64,000 bases of DNA from Acidobacteriota bacterium (GCA_020199835.1 JAIVJV010000009.1:124001-188000); one strand, 5' to 3'. Shown: positions 26,616-36,946, numbered from the stretch's first letter. The notes: generated by a model not told the origin, from the sequence alone. Numbers and translations are program-made.

Positions 26616-27227
26616 ATGCTTAGGTTTTTTCTGAGGCTGGGGATCTTCGGCCTTTTTCTCTTGAGTGCGCTCGACTCGTCTTTTCTGGTCCTGCCTTTTG
26701 GCCACGATCTGTTGCTCATCGCGCTGGTAAATAGAGACCGTAACAGTCTGATTTGGATTGCGTACGTACTCGTGTCGGCGATCGGATCGATCGTTGGTGT
26801 GTTTGTGATCGACACGATCATGCGTAAGGCGGGCGAGAAGGGACTGGAGCGTTTCTTAAGTGAGAAAAAGATCGAGAAGTTCAAAAAGAAGATCGAGAAC
26901 AAGGCGGGCGTTTCTGTTTTTATAGCGACTGTTTTGCCGCCGCCGTTTCCGTTTACGCCGGTGGTGATGACAGCGTCGGCGTTACAGGCTTCGCGTCGCA
27001 CGTTGCTGATTGCGGTGTTCGTGGGCCGACTTGTGCGATGCACGATCGAAGCGGTTTTGGCGTTGTATTTTGGGCGCAAATTGATCGCTTACATGAATTC
27101 TGATGTGGTCACTTACGCGATGTATGGGTTGATCGGAATAGCGGCTGTTTTGAGCACGTTGTCGGTACTTACGTGGTTGCGGCGGAATAAGACGGGAGGT
27201 AGAATCCCGAGTCAAAAAACCTCCTGA
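26616..27227 (+). CDS. DedA/VTT-family membrane protein
   Basis: A 203-residue integral membrane protein of the SNARE-associated/VTT (DedA-like) type. There are about five hydrophobic segments (residues 5-30, 45-68, 100-120, 128-148 and 165-185). A central arginine-containing GRLVRCTIEA helix and a PPPFPFTPVV re-entrant segment resemble the membrane-embedded motif of DedA proteins. DedA proteins move lipid carriers such as undecaprenyl phosphate across the inner membrane, although many are not characterised. A highly basic stretch (IEKFKKKIENK) faces the cytoplasm. Confidence 0.75.
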   Translation: MLRFFLRLGIFGLFLLSALDSSFLVLPFGHDLLLIALVNRDRNSLIWIAYVLVSAIGSIVGVFVIDTIMRKAGEKGLERFLSEKKIEKFKKKIENKAGVSVFIATVLPPPFPFTPVVMTASALQASRRTLLIAVFVGRLVRCTIEAVLALYFGRKLIAYMNSDVVTYAMYGLIGIAAVLSTLSVLTWLRRNKTGGRIPSQKTS

Positions 27228-27240
27228 AGGGAGCCGCAGC

Positions 27241-27474
27241 ATGCCAGAGAGACGGGGCGTTCAGGCCACCGACGAAATAAAAGCAGAATGGGCCTTTGCT
27301 TATAAAGTCTATCTCAGGGCGCCTGGCGACCGCTTTGACAAAAAGAAAGATCGAACTGCCCGGATCGATTACGTAGCCCAGGAAATGAAACTTACGCGCA
27401 AACAAGCCAAACGCAGGATTCGAAACTACGAAGCCTGGCAACGAAACATCAAAAAAGGCATAGCCCCACCGTAA
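27241..27474 (+). CDS. Small basic protein of unknown function
   Basis: A 77-residue, strongly charged protein lying 13 bp after the DedA-like gene, with GGGAG in the upstream region, so a co-transcribed small gene is plausible. It is predicted helical with a lysine/arginine-rich second half (LTRKQAKRRIRNYEAW). A possible HTH-like feel exists, but there is no recognised family. No signal peptide or cysteines are present. Confidence 0.5.
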   Translation: MPERRGVQATDEIKAEWAFAYKVYLRAPGDRFDKKKDRTARIDYVAQEMKLTRKQAKRRIRNYEAWQRNIKKGIAPP

Positions 27475-27521
27475 ACTCAAATCGCGCCGCAACGCATCAC
27501 GTTTCTTTCATTTTCCTGGTC

Positions 27522-27546
27522 CAACTCTTGACTCCCGCAAGAGTTG
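27522..27546. terminator. 9-bp hairpin between convergent genes
   Basis: CAACTCTTG at 27522-27530 pairs with CAAGAGTTG at 27538-27546 around a 7-nt loop (ACTCCCG). It lies between the small basic protein gene (+) and the metallo-hydrolase gene (-), a suitable place for a bidirectional terminator. No T-run follows on either strand, so termination efficiency is uncertain. The 180-bp gap otherwise shows no gene. Confidence 0.4.
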
Positions 27547-27654
27547 CTAAATTCGTGTGTCTCCGTGTTCTGACCTGCTTTGGTCCGCGCCCCTGGCGAC
27601 TCTTATCCTTGTCCCCTACGCTCACAGTTCGGACGCCGCCGCTAAAAAGTGGCG

Positions 27655-28668
27655 CTAAAACTTCGTCCCCTTCAACTCCTTATACATATCCTCAACATTC
27701 GGCGCCGCGAAGTTCTGAAACCCAAACTCTTTATACTTCTCCGGCAGCTTCAACTGCTCCTTCGCCTGCTCGATCGTCAACCCAGTCGCAATCGCCTGTT
27801 TCACTCGCGTCCGTAAATCATCGAGATAATCTCTAAACTCCCGTATATCGGCCGCCGTCGCCACTTCCCCATGCCCCGGAACAAACTTCGCGTTCGGATA
27901 CTGGCCCAACAAACTATCAAGCGAAGTTATCCAATCGTTAACAGTCGCATCCACGAGATTCGGCAACGTCTTGCGCCAACCCATGTCACCCATGAAAACG
28001 ACGTTCGCATCCGGAACGTACGCAAGCACGTCTCCACCCGTATGTCCCGGCAACGTAAACAAAATCACCTCGCGCTTCCCGAGATGCAGCCGAATAGTTC
28101 CCGCCGGGAACGTCACACTCGGGTTCGTCAGCTTGATCGTCATCAACGCGTCAAACCGGCGAAGCTGCCGTTCCAGCGGCGCGCGTTTGTCTGCCTGATC
28201 CGCTGGTATCTCACTCAACTGTTTCGCCTCCGCCTCACGCCTCTTTTGCAGTTCGTCCGTAACCGGCAGGAAACGACGGTTCTTCACCGTCTGCCACTCG
28301 ATCAGTTTCTCGTGCGCAATGATCGGCACGCCACGCGCCGCGAGCACCTGGTTTCCCCCGGTGTGGTCGAGATGATAGTGCGTGTTGAGCGCGTACTTGA
28401 TCGGCTGCTTTGTTTCCGCAGCAATGACGCCAATCAAATCTTCGACCGCCGCGGGCGTTAAAAACGTGTCGACCATCAGCACGCCTTCATCACCAACGAC
28501 AAAGCTCGCATTGCCCGTCGCGAGTCCACCCGTCTTTGCCACCGCGGCGTAAACGCCGTCAGCCACTTTGTTAAGCGTGAAATGGTCTTCAGCCTTCGGC
28601 GCGGGAACAGCCGAAATCCCCGCTCCGAGCGCTAAAACGATCGTTAAAAGGAGAGTTATGGTTTTCAT
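27655..28668 (-). CDS. Exported metallo-beta-lactamase-fold hydrolase
   Basis: A 337-residue MBL-fold enzyme with a signal peptide (about 1-20). The metal-binding motif is in NTHYHLDHTGGN (HxHxDH), with later ligands His in LPGHTGGDVL and His in VPGHGE. The layout resembles the SoxH/quinoprotein-relay type and other periplasmic MBL hydrolases; the substrate is unknown. The ATG at 28668 is chosen because it starts the signal peptide. It is divergent from the M2 peptidase gene, with 69 bp between starts. Confidence 0.88.
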   Translation of the reverse strand: MKTITLLLTIVLALGAGISAVPAPKAEDHFTLNKVADGVYAAVAKTGGLATGNASFVVGDEGVLMVDTFLTPAAVEDLIGVIAAETKQPIKYALNTHYHLDHTGGNQVLAARGVPIIAHEKLIEWQTVKNRRFLPVTDELQKRREAEAKQLSEIPADQADKRAPLERQLRRFDALMTIKLTNPSVTFPAGTIRLHLGKREVILFTLPGHTGGDVLAYVPDANVVFMGDMGWRKTLPNLVDATVNDWITSLDSLLGQYPNAKFVPGHGEVATAADIREFRDYLDDLRTRVKQAIATGLTIEQAKEQLKLPEKYKEFGFQNFAAPNVEDMYKELKGTKF

Positions 28669-28737
28669 GGTAAGTGGTTTTGGATAATACAACAGGTTAT
28701 ATTGTGGCCCTCCCCTTAAAACTCAGGAGGGTTAACC

Positions 28738-30579
28738 GTGAGCTTCAACTATCGACCCCGTCAACTGTGGTTGAGCGGGTCCTTTTTTCTCTTTGTGGGA
28801 CTGCTGCTTATGTCTTCCTGTACTGACAATCCAAACGCGACTACGCCGTCCGGCACAGCGTCCGCCGAACAAGCCCAGAAGTTTATGACGGACGCCGAAA
28901 CGCGTCTGCTCGAGCTCGGCATCAAAGCCGCGCGCGCTGATTGGGTGAAGAGCACTTTCGTCACTGACGATACAGAGGCGCTTGCTGCTGCCGCAAACGA
29001 AGTCCTGATCGGCGCCACCACTGAACTCGCCGAAGAGTCGCGCCGATACGAAGCGTTGGACCTTTCACCCGAACTGAGGCGAAAGCTAAAACTGCTGAAA
29101 CTCTCGCTGACTTTGCCCGCGCCGAAAGACCCGGCCGAACGCTCCGAACTCACGAAGATCACCGCTTCGATGGAGGGTGACTATGGCAAAGGCAAATACT
29201 GTCCTGACGGCGATAAAGGAAAGTGCCTCAGTCTGACCGAGCTTGAACAGATCATGGGTAGCAGCCGCGACCCCGAAGAGTTGAAGCGAGCGTGGGCCGG
29301 TTGGCATCAGATCGCGATCCCGATTCGCAAAGACTACGTGCGCTTCGTTGAGCTCAGCAACAAGGGCGCGAAAGAGATGGGTTTCAAAGACACGGGCGCG
29401 ATGTGGCGTTCGAAGTACGACATGGAACCTGACGCGTTTGCAGCCGAGATGGAGCGCCTGTGGCAACAGGTGAAGCCGCTTTACGACTCGCTCTACACCT
29501 ACACGCGCCGCAAGCTCGCTGAGAAATATGGTCCGCAGGTCGTGGCGGAAGATAAACCGATCCCCGCGCACCTGCTCGGAAACATGTGGGCGCAAGGGTG
29601 GGCCAACATCTATCCCCTGCTCGCGCCGGCTAACGCCGATCGCGGCTACGATCTGACGGCTACTTTGAAGAGTCGCAACACCGACGCGAGGCAGATGGTG
29701 CGCTTCGGCGAGGGCTTCTTCACGTCGCTCGGCTTTGAAGCGTTGCCTGCGAGCTTCTGGGAACGATCGATGTTTACCAAACCCGCGGATCGCGAAGTGG
29801 TCTGTCACGCGAGCGCGTGGGACATCGATTACGAAAAAGACGTGCGATTGAAGATGTGCATCCAGATCAACGAGGAAGACTTCTCGGTGGTCCATCATGA
29901 GCTGGGTCACAACTACTATCAGATGGCTTACGCGAAACAGCCGTTTCTCTTCCGCGAGAGCGCGAACGACGCGTTTCACGAAGCGATCGGCGACACGGTC
30001 GCGTTGTCAGTCACGCCGCCGTATCTCAAGCAACTCGGTTTGATTGAGACCGTCCCGCAGCCGTCTGCTGATATCGGGTTCCTGCTTAATCGCGCGCTTG
30101 ACAAAGTCGCTTTTCTGCCGTTTGGGTATCTTGTCGATCAGTGGCGTTGGAAAGTTTTCTCTGGCGAGGTTGGACCAAACGATTACAACAAGGCCTGGTG
30201 GGAACTGCGCGAGAAGTACCAGGGTGTGGCCGCGCCGGTGGCGCGCAGCGAACAGGATTTTGATCCGGGCGCAAAGTATCACGTGCCGGCGAACACGCCG
30301 TACGCGCGTTACTTCCTTGCGGCGATTCTCCAGTTTCAGTTTCACCGCGCGCTGTGTCGAGAGGCGGGTTTCAACGGCCCGCTTTACCAGTGTTCGATCT
30401 ACGGCAACAAACGCGCCGGCGAAAAACTGAAAGCCATGCTGGAGATGGGTTCGAGCAGACCGTGGCCCGAAGCGTTGAAGGCGATGACGGGCGAAGACAA
30501 GATGGACGCCACGGCGATCATCGACTACTTCGCTCCACTCAAAACGTGGCTCGACGAACAGAACGCGGCCAGAAGGTAG
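28738..30579 (+). CDS. M2-family peptidyl-dipeptidase lipoprotein (bacterial ACE-like)
   Basis: A 613-residue zinc metallopeptidase related to angiotensin-converting enzyme. The N-terminus is a lipoprotein signal with cysteine C28 in LLMSSC, so the enzyme is membrane-anchored outside the cytoplasm. Zinc ligands are H387 and H391 in HHELGH, with E415 in FHEAIGD exactly 28 residues after the first histidine, as in ACE; E388 is the catalytic base. The start is GTG at 28738 with an ideal AGGAGG ribosome binding site. It releases dipeptides from peptide C-termini. A factor-independent terminator follows. Confidence 0.95.
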   Translation: MSFNYRPRQLWLSGSFFLFVGLLLMSSCTDNPNATTPSGTASAEQAQKFMTDAETRLLELGIKAARADWVKSTFVTDDTEALAAAANEVLIGATTELAEESRRYEALDLSPELRRKLKLLKLSLTLPAPKDPAERSELTKITASMEGDYGKGKYCPDGDKGKCLSLTELEQIMGSSRDPEELKRAWAGWHQIAIPIRKDYVRFVELSNKGAKEMGFKDTGAMWRSKYDMEPDAFAAEMERLWQQVKPLYDSLYTYTRRKLAEKYGPQVVAEDKPIPAHLLGNMWAQGWANIYPLLAPANADRGYDLTATLKSRNTDARQMVRFGEGFFTSLGFEALPASFWERSMFTKPADREVVCHASAWDIDYEKDVRLKMCIQINEEDFSVVHHELGHNYYQMAYAKQPFLFRESANDAFHEAIGDTVALSVTPPYLKQLGLIETVPQPSADIGFLLNRALDKVAFLPFGYLVDQWRWKVFSGEVGPNDYNKAWWELREKYQGVAAPVARSEQDFDPGAKYHVPANTPYARYFLAAILQFQFHRALCREAGFNGPLYQCSIYGNKRAGEKLKAMLEMGSSRPWPEALKAMTGEDKMDATAIIDYFAPLKTWLDEQNAARR

Positions 30580-30648
30580 TTTGGTTACGCCGAACTACTT
30601 TTGAGGTCTACAAGCCACTTAACGGTCGCCAGGGTGAGGCCAAGGGGG

Positions 30649-30672
30649 CACCGACTTTCGTCGGTGTATTTT
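30649..30672 (+). terminator. Rho-independent terminator after the M2 peptidase gene
   Basis: CACCGAC (30649-30655), loop TTTC, then GTCGGTG (30660-30666), followed by TATTTT. A 7-bp GC-rich stem, tetraloop and T-rich tail 70 bp after the stop codon are typical of intrinsic termination. Confidence 0.65.
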
Positions 30673-30762
30673 AAGAAGAAGAAACGGATAAATTTCCGGA
30701 ACCGGGATCAACGTTTAAGCTGCGTAACCGTCGACTGCCGCGAACGCAGAACTCGCCGCGGC

Positions 30763-30814
30763 CAACGCCGAAGGCGTTTACTAATTGCAGCCCAGGGTTG
30801 GCACAACCCTGGGT
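30763..30814. repeat. Third copy of the ~50-bp dispersed repeat
   Basis: CAACGCCGAAGGCGTTTAC followed by the internal hairpin CAGGGTTGGCACAACCCTGG. It is closely similar to the two copies at 20288-20342 and 20418-20469, in the same orientation as the first. A related hairpin word (AACGCTGAAAGCGTT) follows at about 30835-30850. It lies in a 270-bp gap that also contains the terminator above and no clear gene. Confidence 0.75.
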
Positions 30815-30852
30815 CAGGAGACGCAAGTTGAACCCAACGCTGAAAGCGTTCG

Positions 30853-31131
30853 CTATCTAACGGGTGAAATGCTGCGGTCGCGCAAGACGTAGTGCTGCAC
30901 GTCGCTCGAGGTGACGACTTCCGCGGATTGAAACCGCCGCAAAACTTCCGGCGGCCAAACGCGATGCGTGCGGCCCTCGCGGACAGTCGCGTTGCTCACG
31001 CGCATGAACTCCGTCTGGGACGGCACCGCGACTTTGCGGTTAACGAGTGAAAAGAGGCGGGGACGACGCTGAGTGGCGAGTCCCAGCTTGAAAGAGATCG
31101 TTGAATTTTGTTGGGCAAGTGCTCTCATCAA
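30853..31131 (-). CDS. Small protein of unknown function
   Basis: A 92-residue basic reading frame with no recognised domain. The central part (QTEFMRVSNATVREGRTH) is balanced in composition, and the start has an AGGTTG purine stretch at 6 bp, so translation is plausible. The final residues abut the dispersed repeat, and the stop codon may come from it. A 11-bp-arm hairpin lies just upstream. It could also be a non-coding stretch. Confidence 0.4.
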   Translation of the reverse strand: MMRALAQQNSTISFKLGLATQRRPRLFSLVNRKVAVPSQTEFMRVSNATVREGRTHRVWPPEVLRRFQSAEVVTSSDVQHYVLRDRSISPVR

Positions 31132-31147
31132 CCTAAAGGCAGTACGA

Positions 31148-31193
31148 ATCGGCCACGGATTCCAGGTTTTTACTCCTGCAACCCGTGGCCGAT
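31148..31193. terminator. 11-bp-arm inverted repeat between two genes
   Basis: ATCGGCCACGG (31148-31158) and CCGTGGCCGAT (31183-31193) are perfect complements around a 24-nt loop. It lies 27 bp downstream of the stop of the Arg/Tyr/Asp-repeat protein gene and upstream of the small gene at 30853-31131 (both - strand), so it could be a terminator or a protected mRNA end. No T-run is present on the - strand side. Confidence 0.4.
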
Positions 31194-31220
31194 AGTGTTA
31201 CGACCGCTTTTTAACCGTGG

Positions 31221-31694
31221 CTAGTAGCGCCCGCGGCGCCAGCGATCCCTGCGATCCCGGTCTCGTCCGTATCCAGCGAATTGCTGCCAACCCTCGCGGT
31301 ATCCCTGCTCAAACGCACTGCGAAAGATCTGCTTGTACTGTCCCTTGTTTCCGTAGGACGAGCTGTATCCTTCGGTCGCGTTCTTCCAATAGCGCGAACG
31401 CTGCGGATTGTAACTCTGACGACGCTGCGCGTCCGCGGCGCCGACGTTCAAGCCGTAGCTGTAACCCTGTTGCCGCGCTATCTCGAAGTTGTTGCGCCGA
31501 TAACGATCATCGCGATAGTCACGATCGCGGCGGTACCGATCATCACGATAATCACGATCGCGTCGATACCGATCATCACGATCTCTGCCCCATTGGGCTT
31601 GCGCGGTAGTACTGGCGATTGCGGTAAAACCAAGAATCAGGAAGAGTGCCAGAATATATCCGCCCACTTTTTTACTCGAGTAATTTGCTGTCAT
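31221..31694 (-). CDS. Exported Arg/Tyr/Asp-repeat protein
   Basis: A 157-residue protein with an N-terminal signal peptide (about 10-34, cleavage near TAQAQ). The segment from about 35 to 67 consists of repeats of an 11-residue unit (RDDRYRRDRDY), encoded by a 33-bp tandem repeat at about 31495-31590. The C-terminal half contains regular 14-21-residue units with aromatic and glycine residues (e.g. FEQGYREGWQQFAGYGRD) and ends with another basic RDRRDRWRR cluster. The strongly basic, Tyr-rich export product suggests envelope or nucleic-acid/polyanion binding; nothing more can be said. A GGGGAGGT ribosome binding site supports the start. Confidence 0.7.
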   Translation of the reverse strand: MTANYSSKKVGGYILALFLILGFTAIASTTAQAQWGRDRDDRYRRDRDYRDDRYRRDRDYRDDRYRRNNFEIARQQGYSYGLNVGAADAQRRQSYNPQRSRYWKNATEGYSSSYGNKGQYKQIFRSAFEQGYREGWQQFAGYGRDRDRRDRWRRGRY

Positions 31695-31826
31695 GTTGTA
31701 CTACCTCCCCTTGTGGGATTGTTTTGGCAAGTACCATGCCTCAAGCGAAAAGCTGTTTTTCAGGCGGATTTGGAGGAAATCTCGACACGATATCGTGCGC
31801 TGATGAACCACATCGGTTCAACGCAT

Positions 31827-34800
31827 TCAGGCGGGTCGTTGCAGATAGGATCTGAGTTCCGGGCGCGTCGCTTTACGCACCAACGCACTCTTTGCTTTCC
31901 ATTCCGTCGCGCGGCTAAGCTCGATTAGAAAATGCGTGTCGCCGGATTCGAGCGCAGCGATGGGAACCCCATCGTGATAGAGAATGCGATTACTCGTGTG
32001 AGCGGTGATGCGATTGCCGGGCATGATGATGCCGACGAGGTTCAACGGATCGGCAGCGCTTACAGAGATCATGCTGTCTTGCGCACCCTCGCGGCGAATC
32101 GCGCGCAACATCCCGATCGACTCCGGGAGTGCAAACTGTTCTCCCGAGATCCCGGCGACAAAGCGGCCGCCGCGGATTTCACCGCGCGCTTCTAAACGAT
32201 GATAGGTGCGCAACAGCACGCGCCACGGCAGCGTCAGACCTTCGCGTTCGAGCAAACGTTTGAACACTACGCCATAACGCTTCAAGAGCGTCCACGCGAT
32301 CTCTTCAATCTTTTCCTGATCGATCGGCGTTTGACTGTTTCGGTTTGCAGTTGACGCGTTTCCATTCTCGCGATGAACGATGGACCAGCGGCCGGCACTC
32401 GCCATTTCGTAAACCGGTTGCCGGTGTTTGCGTCGCGCGGCGGCCTGCGTTTTGCGGCTGCCGGGTGTCAGCAGCGCGCGCAAGCCGGTGAAACTGTCGG
32501 ACACGACAACGCCGGTCGCGACCAGTTCGGCGAGTGACTCCTCAACCTGGCTGCGCAATAACTTCGTGTTCTCGACGATGTCGCTGAAGAACGAAGCGCC
32601 GCGAGTTTGAAGATAGTCGTAGACGACTTGTGTTGTCGTCGAGAACTCATTTTCGGCGGTCACGGCGAGTGAAGGAAATACGGAGCTCCACAGCCCGAAG
32701 TTTTTGCGCCGCAGGAGCGCGATCGGCGTGTTGCGCACCGGTCCCGCTCCGCGTGGTCTATCCGATCCATTTTCACTTGCCGCACGAACCGGAGGCGTCA
32801 ATCTTGCCCAAACCACTTCGCCTGACAAGCAGAGGGCGTCAAGCCACGCGGGATCGTATTCGACGAGGCGCGACGGCAGCAGTTCGCCTTCCCACGCGGC
32901 CGCGGGCGCTTCGAATCCTTCTAGTTGCTCGATGATCGCGCGGACGCTTTCCGGTCCTTCCATCTGGTGGTCCGGCGCGACCTTCTGCCACGCCAGCAGG
33001 AAGCGAATAAAGTCGGCGCTGGAAACCGGCTCGATTTCCTGGCGCAGGCGGTTGAGCGTGTAACTGTGAATGCGGGCCAATAAGCGGCGCGCGCACCATT
33101 GCGTTTCCGTAGTGTCAGGCGTGAAACGACCGCGAATGACGAAGCCTTCGGCTTCGAGTTTTAGCAGGGCTGTTTCGATGGCGAGCTTGTCGAGGCCGGA
33201 CTGAGAAATTAATTGATTGACGGTTATGGGGCCGAGACCTTCCAAACGGCCACGGATGATCTCGACCAGTGCGTCGTCAAAATTCCACGAGGTTCTAGCC
33301 ACGCTTTCAGGGGAGGTGATTGGTGGTGCAAGCGTAGCAGACGGAAACACGGATTGGAGCTGAGGTAATCGTTCTGCCGCTACCCAGAGATGATTGTTCA
33401 ACACGGCGGCGCGGCGATCACCGTTTAGTTCAGCGAAGAACTCTTGCCAATCCGTGCGTTCATCCATCGTTATGAACCCCAACTCTACCAGCGCATCGTG
33501 CAATTCATCCGCGGTGCGTGGCTCCGGCCAGACTTCGTCACGCACGCGATCGATCGCGGCTTGATCGAGTTTGCCCATGTCGCTCGCCGTTTCCGGATCG
33601 AGCCAGCGGCGCTGAAACACCGCGCGCGTGCGGCGTTCTTCGAGCGGAGCGTCGTCGAGATACGCATAAGGCCGCGCGTTCAGGATCTCCTGCGACAAAG
33701 GCGACGCTTCGATCACGTCGCGTGCGAAAAGATTCTTCTCGTTGCGTTCGATGGATGTCAGCAACTCTTCGAGACCGTCGATGTCCATCGCTTCTTCGAG
33801 ACAGTCTTTGACGGTCTGATCGACGAGCGGATGCGTCGGGATCTCGCGTTCACCGCCGGTGAGGTTCTCCGCGCAAGCAACCTGATCGGGAAAAACCGCG
33901 GTGAGCAGATCTTCCGCGTCCATCCGTTGCAACTGCGCCGGGATTTTCTTCCCGCCACGACGTCGCAACACCGCTAGCGAACGCGTCGCGTTCCAGCGCC
34001 AGCGAATGTTCCACATTGGCGCATCGAGCAACGCCTGGCACAACAAGTTGCGGACTGTTTTTGAATTCAGGTAATGGAAAACTTCGTCAAGCGGGAAACT
34101 GTGTGTTGGCCCAAGCGAGAGCACAATTGCATCTTCAGTCGCGGCTGCTTGTAACTCGAAATTGAACTTGCGGCAGAAGCGTTTGCGCAACGCGAGTCCC
34201 CACGCGCGATTGAGACGGCTGCCAAACGGCGAATGCAACACCAACTGCATGCTGCCGCTGTCATCAAAAAATCTTTCAAGCACGAGGTTCTGCTGCGACG
34301 GCATCACCCCGAGTACGATCTTCGAGCCGGCCAGATATTCAACGATCTGCTCCGCCGCCGACTGCGTCAGGCCAACCTCGGCAATCAACCACTTAACCGC
34401 AGACGCAGTCTCGACGTTTTCCACGTCAACTCGTGCCGCGACTTCCTCGCGCAGCCGCGACACCGACATCGACAGTTCGTGCGATCGCGACGGCGCTTCG
34501 CCCAGCCAAAACGGAATCGACGGCGGCTGGCCGTGCGCGTCCTCAACGCGAACTTTCCCCTGTTCGACACGAAGCACACGCCACGAAGTGTTACCGAGTT
34601 GGAAAATATCGCCCTGCAAGCTTTCAATCGCAAAATCTTCATTGACTGAGCCGATCACCAAATCCGTCGGCTCCAGCACCACTGCGTAATCCGCCGTGTC
34701 AGGGATCGCGCCGCCGGAAGTGATCGCCGCGAGCCGCGCGCCACGGCGGCCGCGGATGCGTTGATTGACCGCGTCGTGATGCAGATAGGTCGAACGCCGC

Positions 34801-36221
34801 CCGCGTTTGGTCGTGAAACCTTCAGCAAGCATGCGCACGATCGAATCAAACTGTTCGCGTTCAAGGTTGCGAAACGGATACGCGCGGCGAATCGTCGTGA
34901 ACAGATCGTGTTCGGTCCATTCTTCAGCGGCGGCCGCGGCGACGATCTGCTGGGCCAGGATATCGAGCGGCCGTTCGGGAATCTCCAGACGATCGAGTTC
35001 ACCACGGCGCACGGAATCGATAATCGCAGCGCACTCCACGAGTTCATCGCGCGATAGCGGAAAGATACGACCTTTCGGAAAACCTGCGACCGTGTGATTC
35101 GAGCGGCCGACGCGCTGGAGAAAACTCGCGATCGATCTGGTCGAACCAAGTTGGCAAACTAGATTCACGTCGCCGATGTCGATTCCCAACTCGAGCGACG
35201 CGGTTGCGACGAGGGCTCTCAGTTGGCCGGATTTCAAACGTTGCTCGGCGGTCAGACGCTGCTCGCGAGCCAGACTGCCGTGGTGCGCGGCGATATTTTC
35301 GTCGCCAAGCCTTTCGCCAAGATGGCGGGAGACACGTTCGGCCAAGCGCCGAGTGTTCACGAAGACCAGCGTCGTTTTATGCTGGCGAATAAGTTGGGCC
35401 AGACGATCGTAAACTTCTTCCCAAACTTCGCCCGACATTACTGCTGACAACGGTGAGTCAGTTAACTCGATCGCGACGTCCAACTGGCGCGCGTGGCCGC
35501 TATCGACGATGGCACAGTTTGGAGTTCGATCTTCGCGGATGTTTGTAGTGCCGACGAGAAAACGCGCCACTTCTTCGATTGGACGCTGCGTGGCCGACAA
35601 GCCGATCCGCGTCAACGATCCGTTGTTCTGTCGCACCAGTTGCTCGAGACGTTCGACGGAAAGTGCGAGGTGCGAACCGCGTTTGTCGCTCACTACCGCG
35701 TGAATCTCATCGACGATCAGCGTGCGGGCGGTTTCCAGCATGCGCCGGCCGCCTTCGCTGGTTAAGAGAATGTAGAGCGACTCGGGTGTGGTCACGACGA
35801 CGTGCGGCGGACGCTTCGTCATCGCGGTGCGTTCTGACGCGGGCGTGTCGCCGGTGCGCACGAGCGTGCGGATATTCACTTCCGGGAGATTCATCGCGCG
35901 AAGCTCTTGCTGGATTCCTTCGAGCGGTGTTTGCAGGTTGCGCTGTACGTCGTTGCTCAGCGCCTTCAGTGGCGAGACGTAAATTACGTGTGTCGAGTCG
36001 TCGAGTTTTCCTTCGAGGCTTCCTTCGAGTCCGCGGCGAACCAGATCGTCAATCGCGGAAAGAAACGCGGCGAGAGTTTTACCGGAACCGGTGGGCGCGG
36101 CGATGAGGGTGTGTCGCTGTTTCTTGATCTCCGGCCAGGCGTGCAACTGCGGTTCGGTCGGAGCGGGAAAACTCCGCGCAAACCAGCGCGCTACTGCCGG
36201 GTGAAACAGTTCGAGACTCAT
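31827..36221 (-). CDS. lhr: Lhr-type ATP-dependent DNA helicase (full length)
   Basis: A 1464-residue superfamily-2 helicase. Walker A is APTGSGKT (about 42-49), the DEAH-like box is [10 protein letters not shown], the helicase-C segment contains [18 protein letters not shown] and the arginine finger is in RVGRSNH. A winged helix and beta-barrel follow (to about 870), and the last 550 residues correspond to the Lhr C-terminal extension found in E. coli Lhr (1538 residues), which includes an HTH/AlkZ-like segment. Lhr unwinds DNA and RNA:DNA hybrids and is DNA-damage linked. The gene is uninterrupted and ends 130 bp upstream of the repeat-protein gene. Confidence 0.95.
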   Translation of the reverse strand: MSLELFHPAVARWFARSFPAPTEPQLHAWPEIKKQRHTLIAAPTGSGKTLAAFLSAIDDLVRRGLEGSLEGKLDDSTHVIYVSPLKALSNDVQRNLQTPLEGIQQELRAMNLPEVNIRTLVRTGDTPASERTAMTKRPPHVVVTTPESLYILLTSEGGRRMLETARTLIVDEIHAVVSDKRGSHLALSVERLEQLVRQNNGSLTRIGLSATQRPIEEVARFLVGTTNIREDRTPNCAIVDSGHARQLDVAIELTDSPLSAVMSGEVWEEVYDRLAQLIRQHKTTLVFVNTRRLAERVSRHLGERLGDENIAAHHGSLAREQRLTAEQRLKSGQLRALVATASLELGIDIGDVNLVCQLGSTRSIASFLQRVGRSNHTVAGFPKGRIFPLSRDELVECAAIIDSVRRGELDRLEIPERPLDILAQQIVAAAAAEEWTEHDLFTTIRRAYPFRNLEREQFDSIVRMLAEGFTTKRGRRSTYLHHDAVNQRIRGRRGARLAAITSGGAIPDTADYAVVLEPTDLVIGSVNEDFAIESLQGDIFQLGNTSWRVLRVEQGKVRVEDAHGQPPSIPFWLGEAPSRSHELSMSVSRLREEVAARVDVENVETASAVKWLIAEVGLTQSAAEQIVEYLAGSKIVLGVMPSQQNLVLERFFDDSGSMQLVLHSPFGSRLNRAWGLALRKRFCRKFNFELQAAATEDAIVLSLGPTHSFPLDEVFHYLNSKTVRNLLCQALLDAPMWNIRWRWNATRSLAVLRRRGGKKIPAQLQRMDAEDLLTAVFPDQVACAENLTGGEREIPTHPLVDQTVKDCLEEAMDIDGLEELLTSIERNEKNLFARDVIEASPLSQEILNARPYAYLDDAPLEERRTRAVFQRRWLDPETASDMGKLDQAAIDRVRDEVWPEPRTADELHDALVELGFITMDERTDWQEFFAELNGDRRAAVLNNHLWVAAERLPQLQSVFPSATLAPPITSPESVARTSWNFDDALVEIIRGRLEGLGPITVNQLISQSGLDKLAIETALLKLEAEGFVIRGRFTPDTTETQWCARRLLARIHSYTLNRLRQEIEPVSSADFIRFLLAWQKVAPDHQMEGPESVRAIIEQLEGFEAPAAAWEGELLPSRLVEYDPAWLDALCLSGEVVWARLTPPVRAASENGSDRPRGAGPVRNTPIALLRRKNFGLWSSVFPSLAVTAENEFSTTTQVVYDYLQTRGASFFSDIVENTKLLRSQVEESLAELVATGVVVSDSFTGLRALLTPGSRKTQAAARRKHRQPVYEMASAGRWSIVHRENGNASTANRNSQTPIDQEKIEEIAWTLLKRYGVVFKRLLEREGLTLPWRVLLRTYHRLEARGEIRGGRFVAGISGEQFALPESIGMLRAIRREGAQDSMISVSAADPLNLVGIIMPGNRITAHTSNRILYHDGVPIAALESGDTHFLIELSRATEWKAKSALVRKATRPELRSYLQRPA

Positions 36222-36295
36222 AAGGGAGAGACATTATACCCGGCCGCCGTGAGGTTGCATAGCTGAATCATGGGCCTAGACGTGAAACAGGAGCT

Positions 36296-36940
36296 TCACT
36301 CAAACTGTTTCTTGAATTCTTCAAACTGGGCCTTCAATGCTTCAACCTCTGCTGTCAACACGTCGACCTTCTGTTCGAGTGTTTGTCGTGAAGCAGAAGC
36401 AGCAGCTACGCGTTCCGGTTCCGGCGGCGCGTCGTAGTGGACTTCGCCGGACAGCAGATGCGCAAAGCGCACTTCCTTCTGTCCCGCCTGACGCGGCAAA
36501 CGCGTCACGAGCGGCTCCGGCTCGTGCGTGATCAACCCGCCGAGCGTCTCTTCAATCTCATCAAGCCCGGTAAACGCGTGTAAACGTGCCGCATTACCGC
36601 GCAACTCGCCCGGCGTTTGCGGCCCACGCAACAGCAACACGCACATCAAAGCCGTTTCCCCAGGCGTCAGATGCAACACCTCCGGCATCACGTGCTTATA
36701 TTTGGGCACGCGGCTGGTGCTGCCGTAGAAAATGTAAACGAGGTTCTTCTCGCGCAGGGTTTCCACGGCCTGCGCGACCTCATTTTCCGTGTACGCAGTG
36801 ACCGGAGAGCGATTGTTTTTCTGGTTACAGGCAAGCGTCAACGCGTTGAGCGTCAGTGGATAGTATTCCGGCGTTGTAACCTGCTTCTCCACCAACGCGC
36901 CAAGCACGCGCGCTTCGATATCAGTTAAATACTGGGCCAC
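36296..36940 (-). CDS. YceH/DUF480-family protein
   Basis: A 214-residue protein typical of YceH (DUF480). The N-terminus EARVLGALVEKQVTTPEYYPLTLNAL and the VTAYTENEVAQAVETL segment match the two-winged-helix structure of this family. The C-terminal 35 residues are a Glu/Lys/Leu-rich coiled coil (LEQKVDVLTAEVEALKAQF). YceH proteins are likely nucleic-acid binding; the precise role is unknown. The gene lies between the Lhr helicase and the M14 peptidase, 6 bp from the end of the latter, all on the same strand. Confidence 0.88.
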   Translation of the reverse strand: MAQYLTDIEARVLGALVEKQVTTPEYYPLTLNALTLACNQKNNRSPVTAYTENEVAQAVETLREKNLVYIFYGSTSRVPKYKHVMPEVLHLTPGETALMCVLLLRGPQTPGELRGNAARLHAFTGLDEIEETLGGLITHEPEPLVTRLPRQAGQKEVRFAHLLSGEVHYDAPPEPERVAAASASRQTLEQKVDVLTAEVEALKAQFEEFKKQFE

Positions 36941-36946
36941 AAACTT

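Noticed and set aside
29086-29979. Long antisense frame (297 codons) within the M2 peptidase gene, and similar frames opposite the histidine kinase and sugar isomerase
   Set aside because: These have no recognisable domains and mirror the codon pattern of the real gene on the other strand, as expected for GC-rich DNA.
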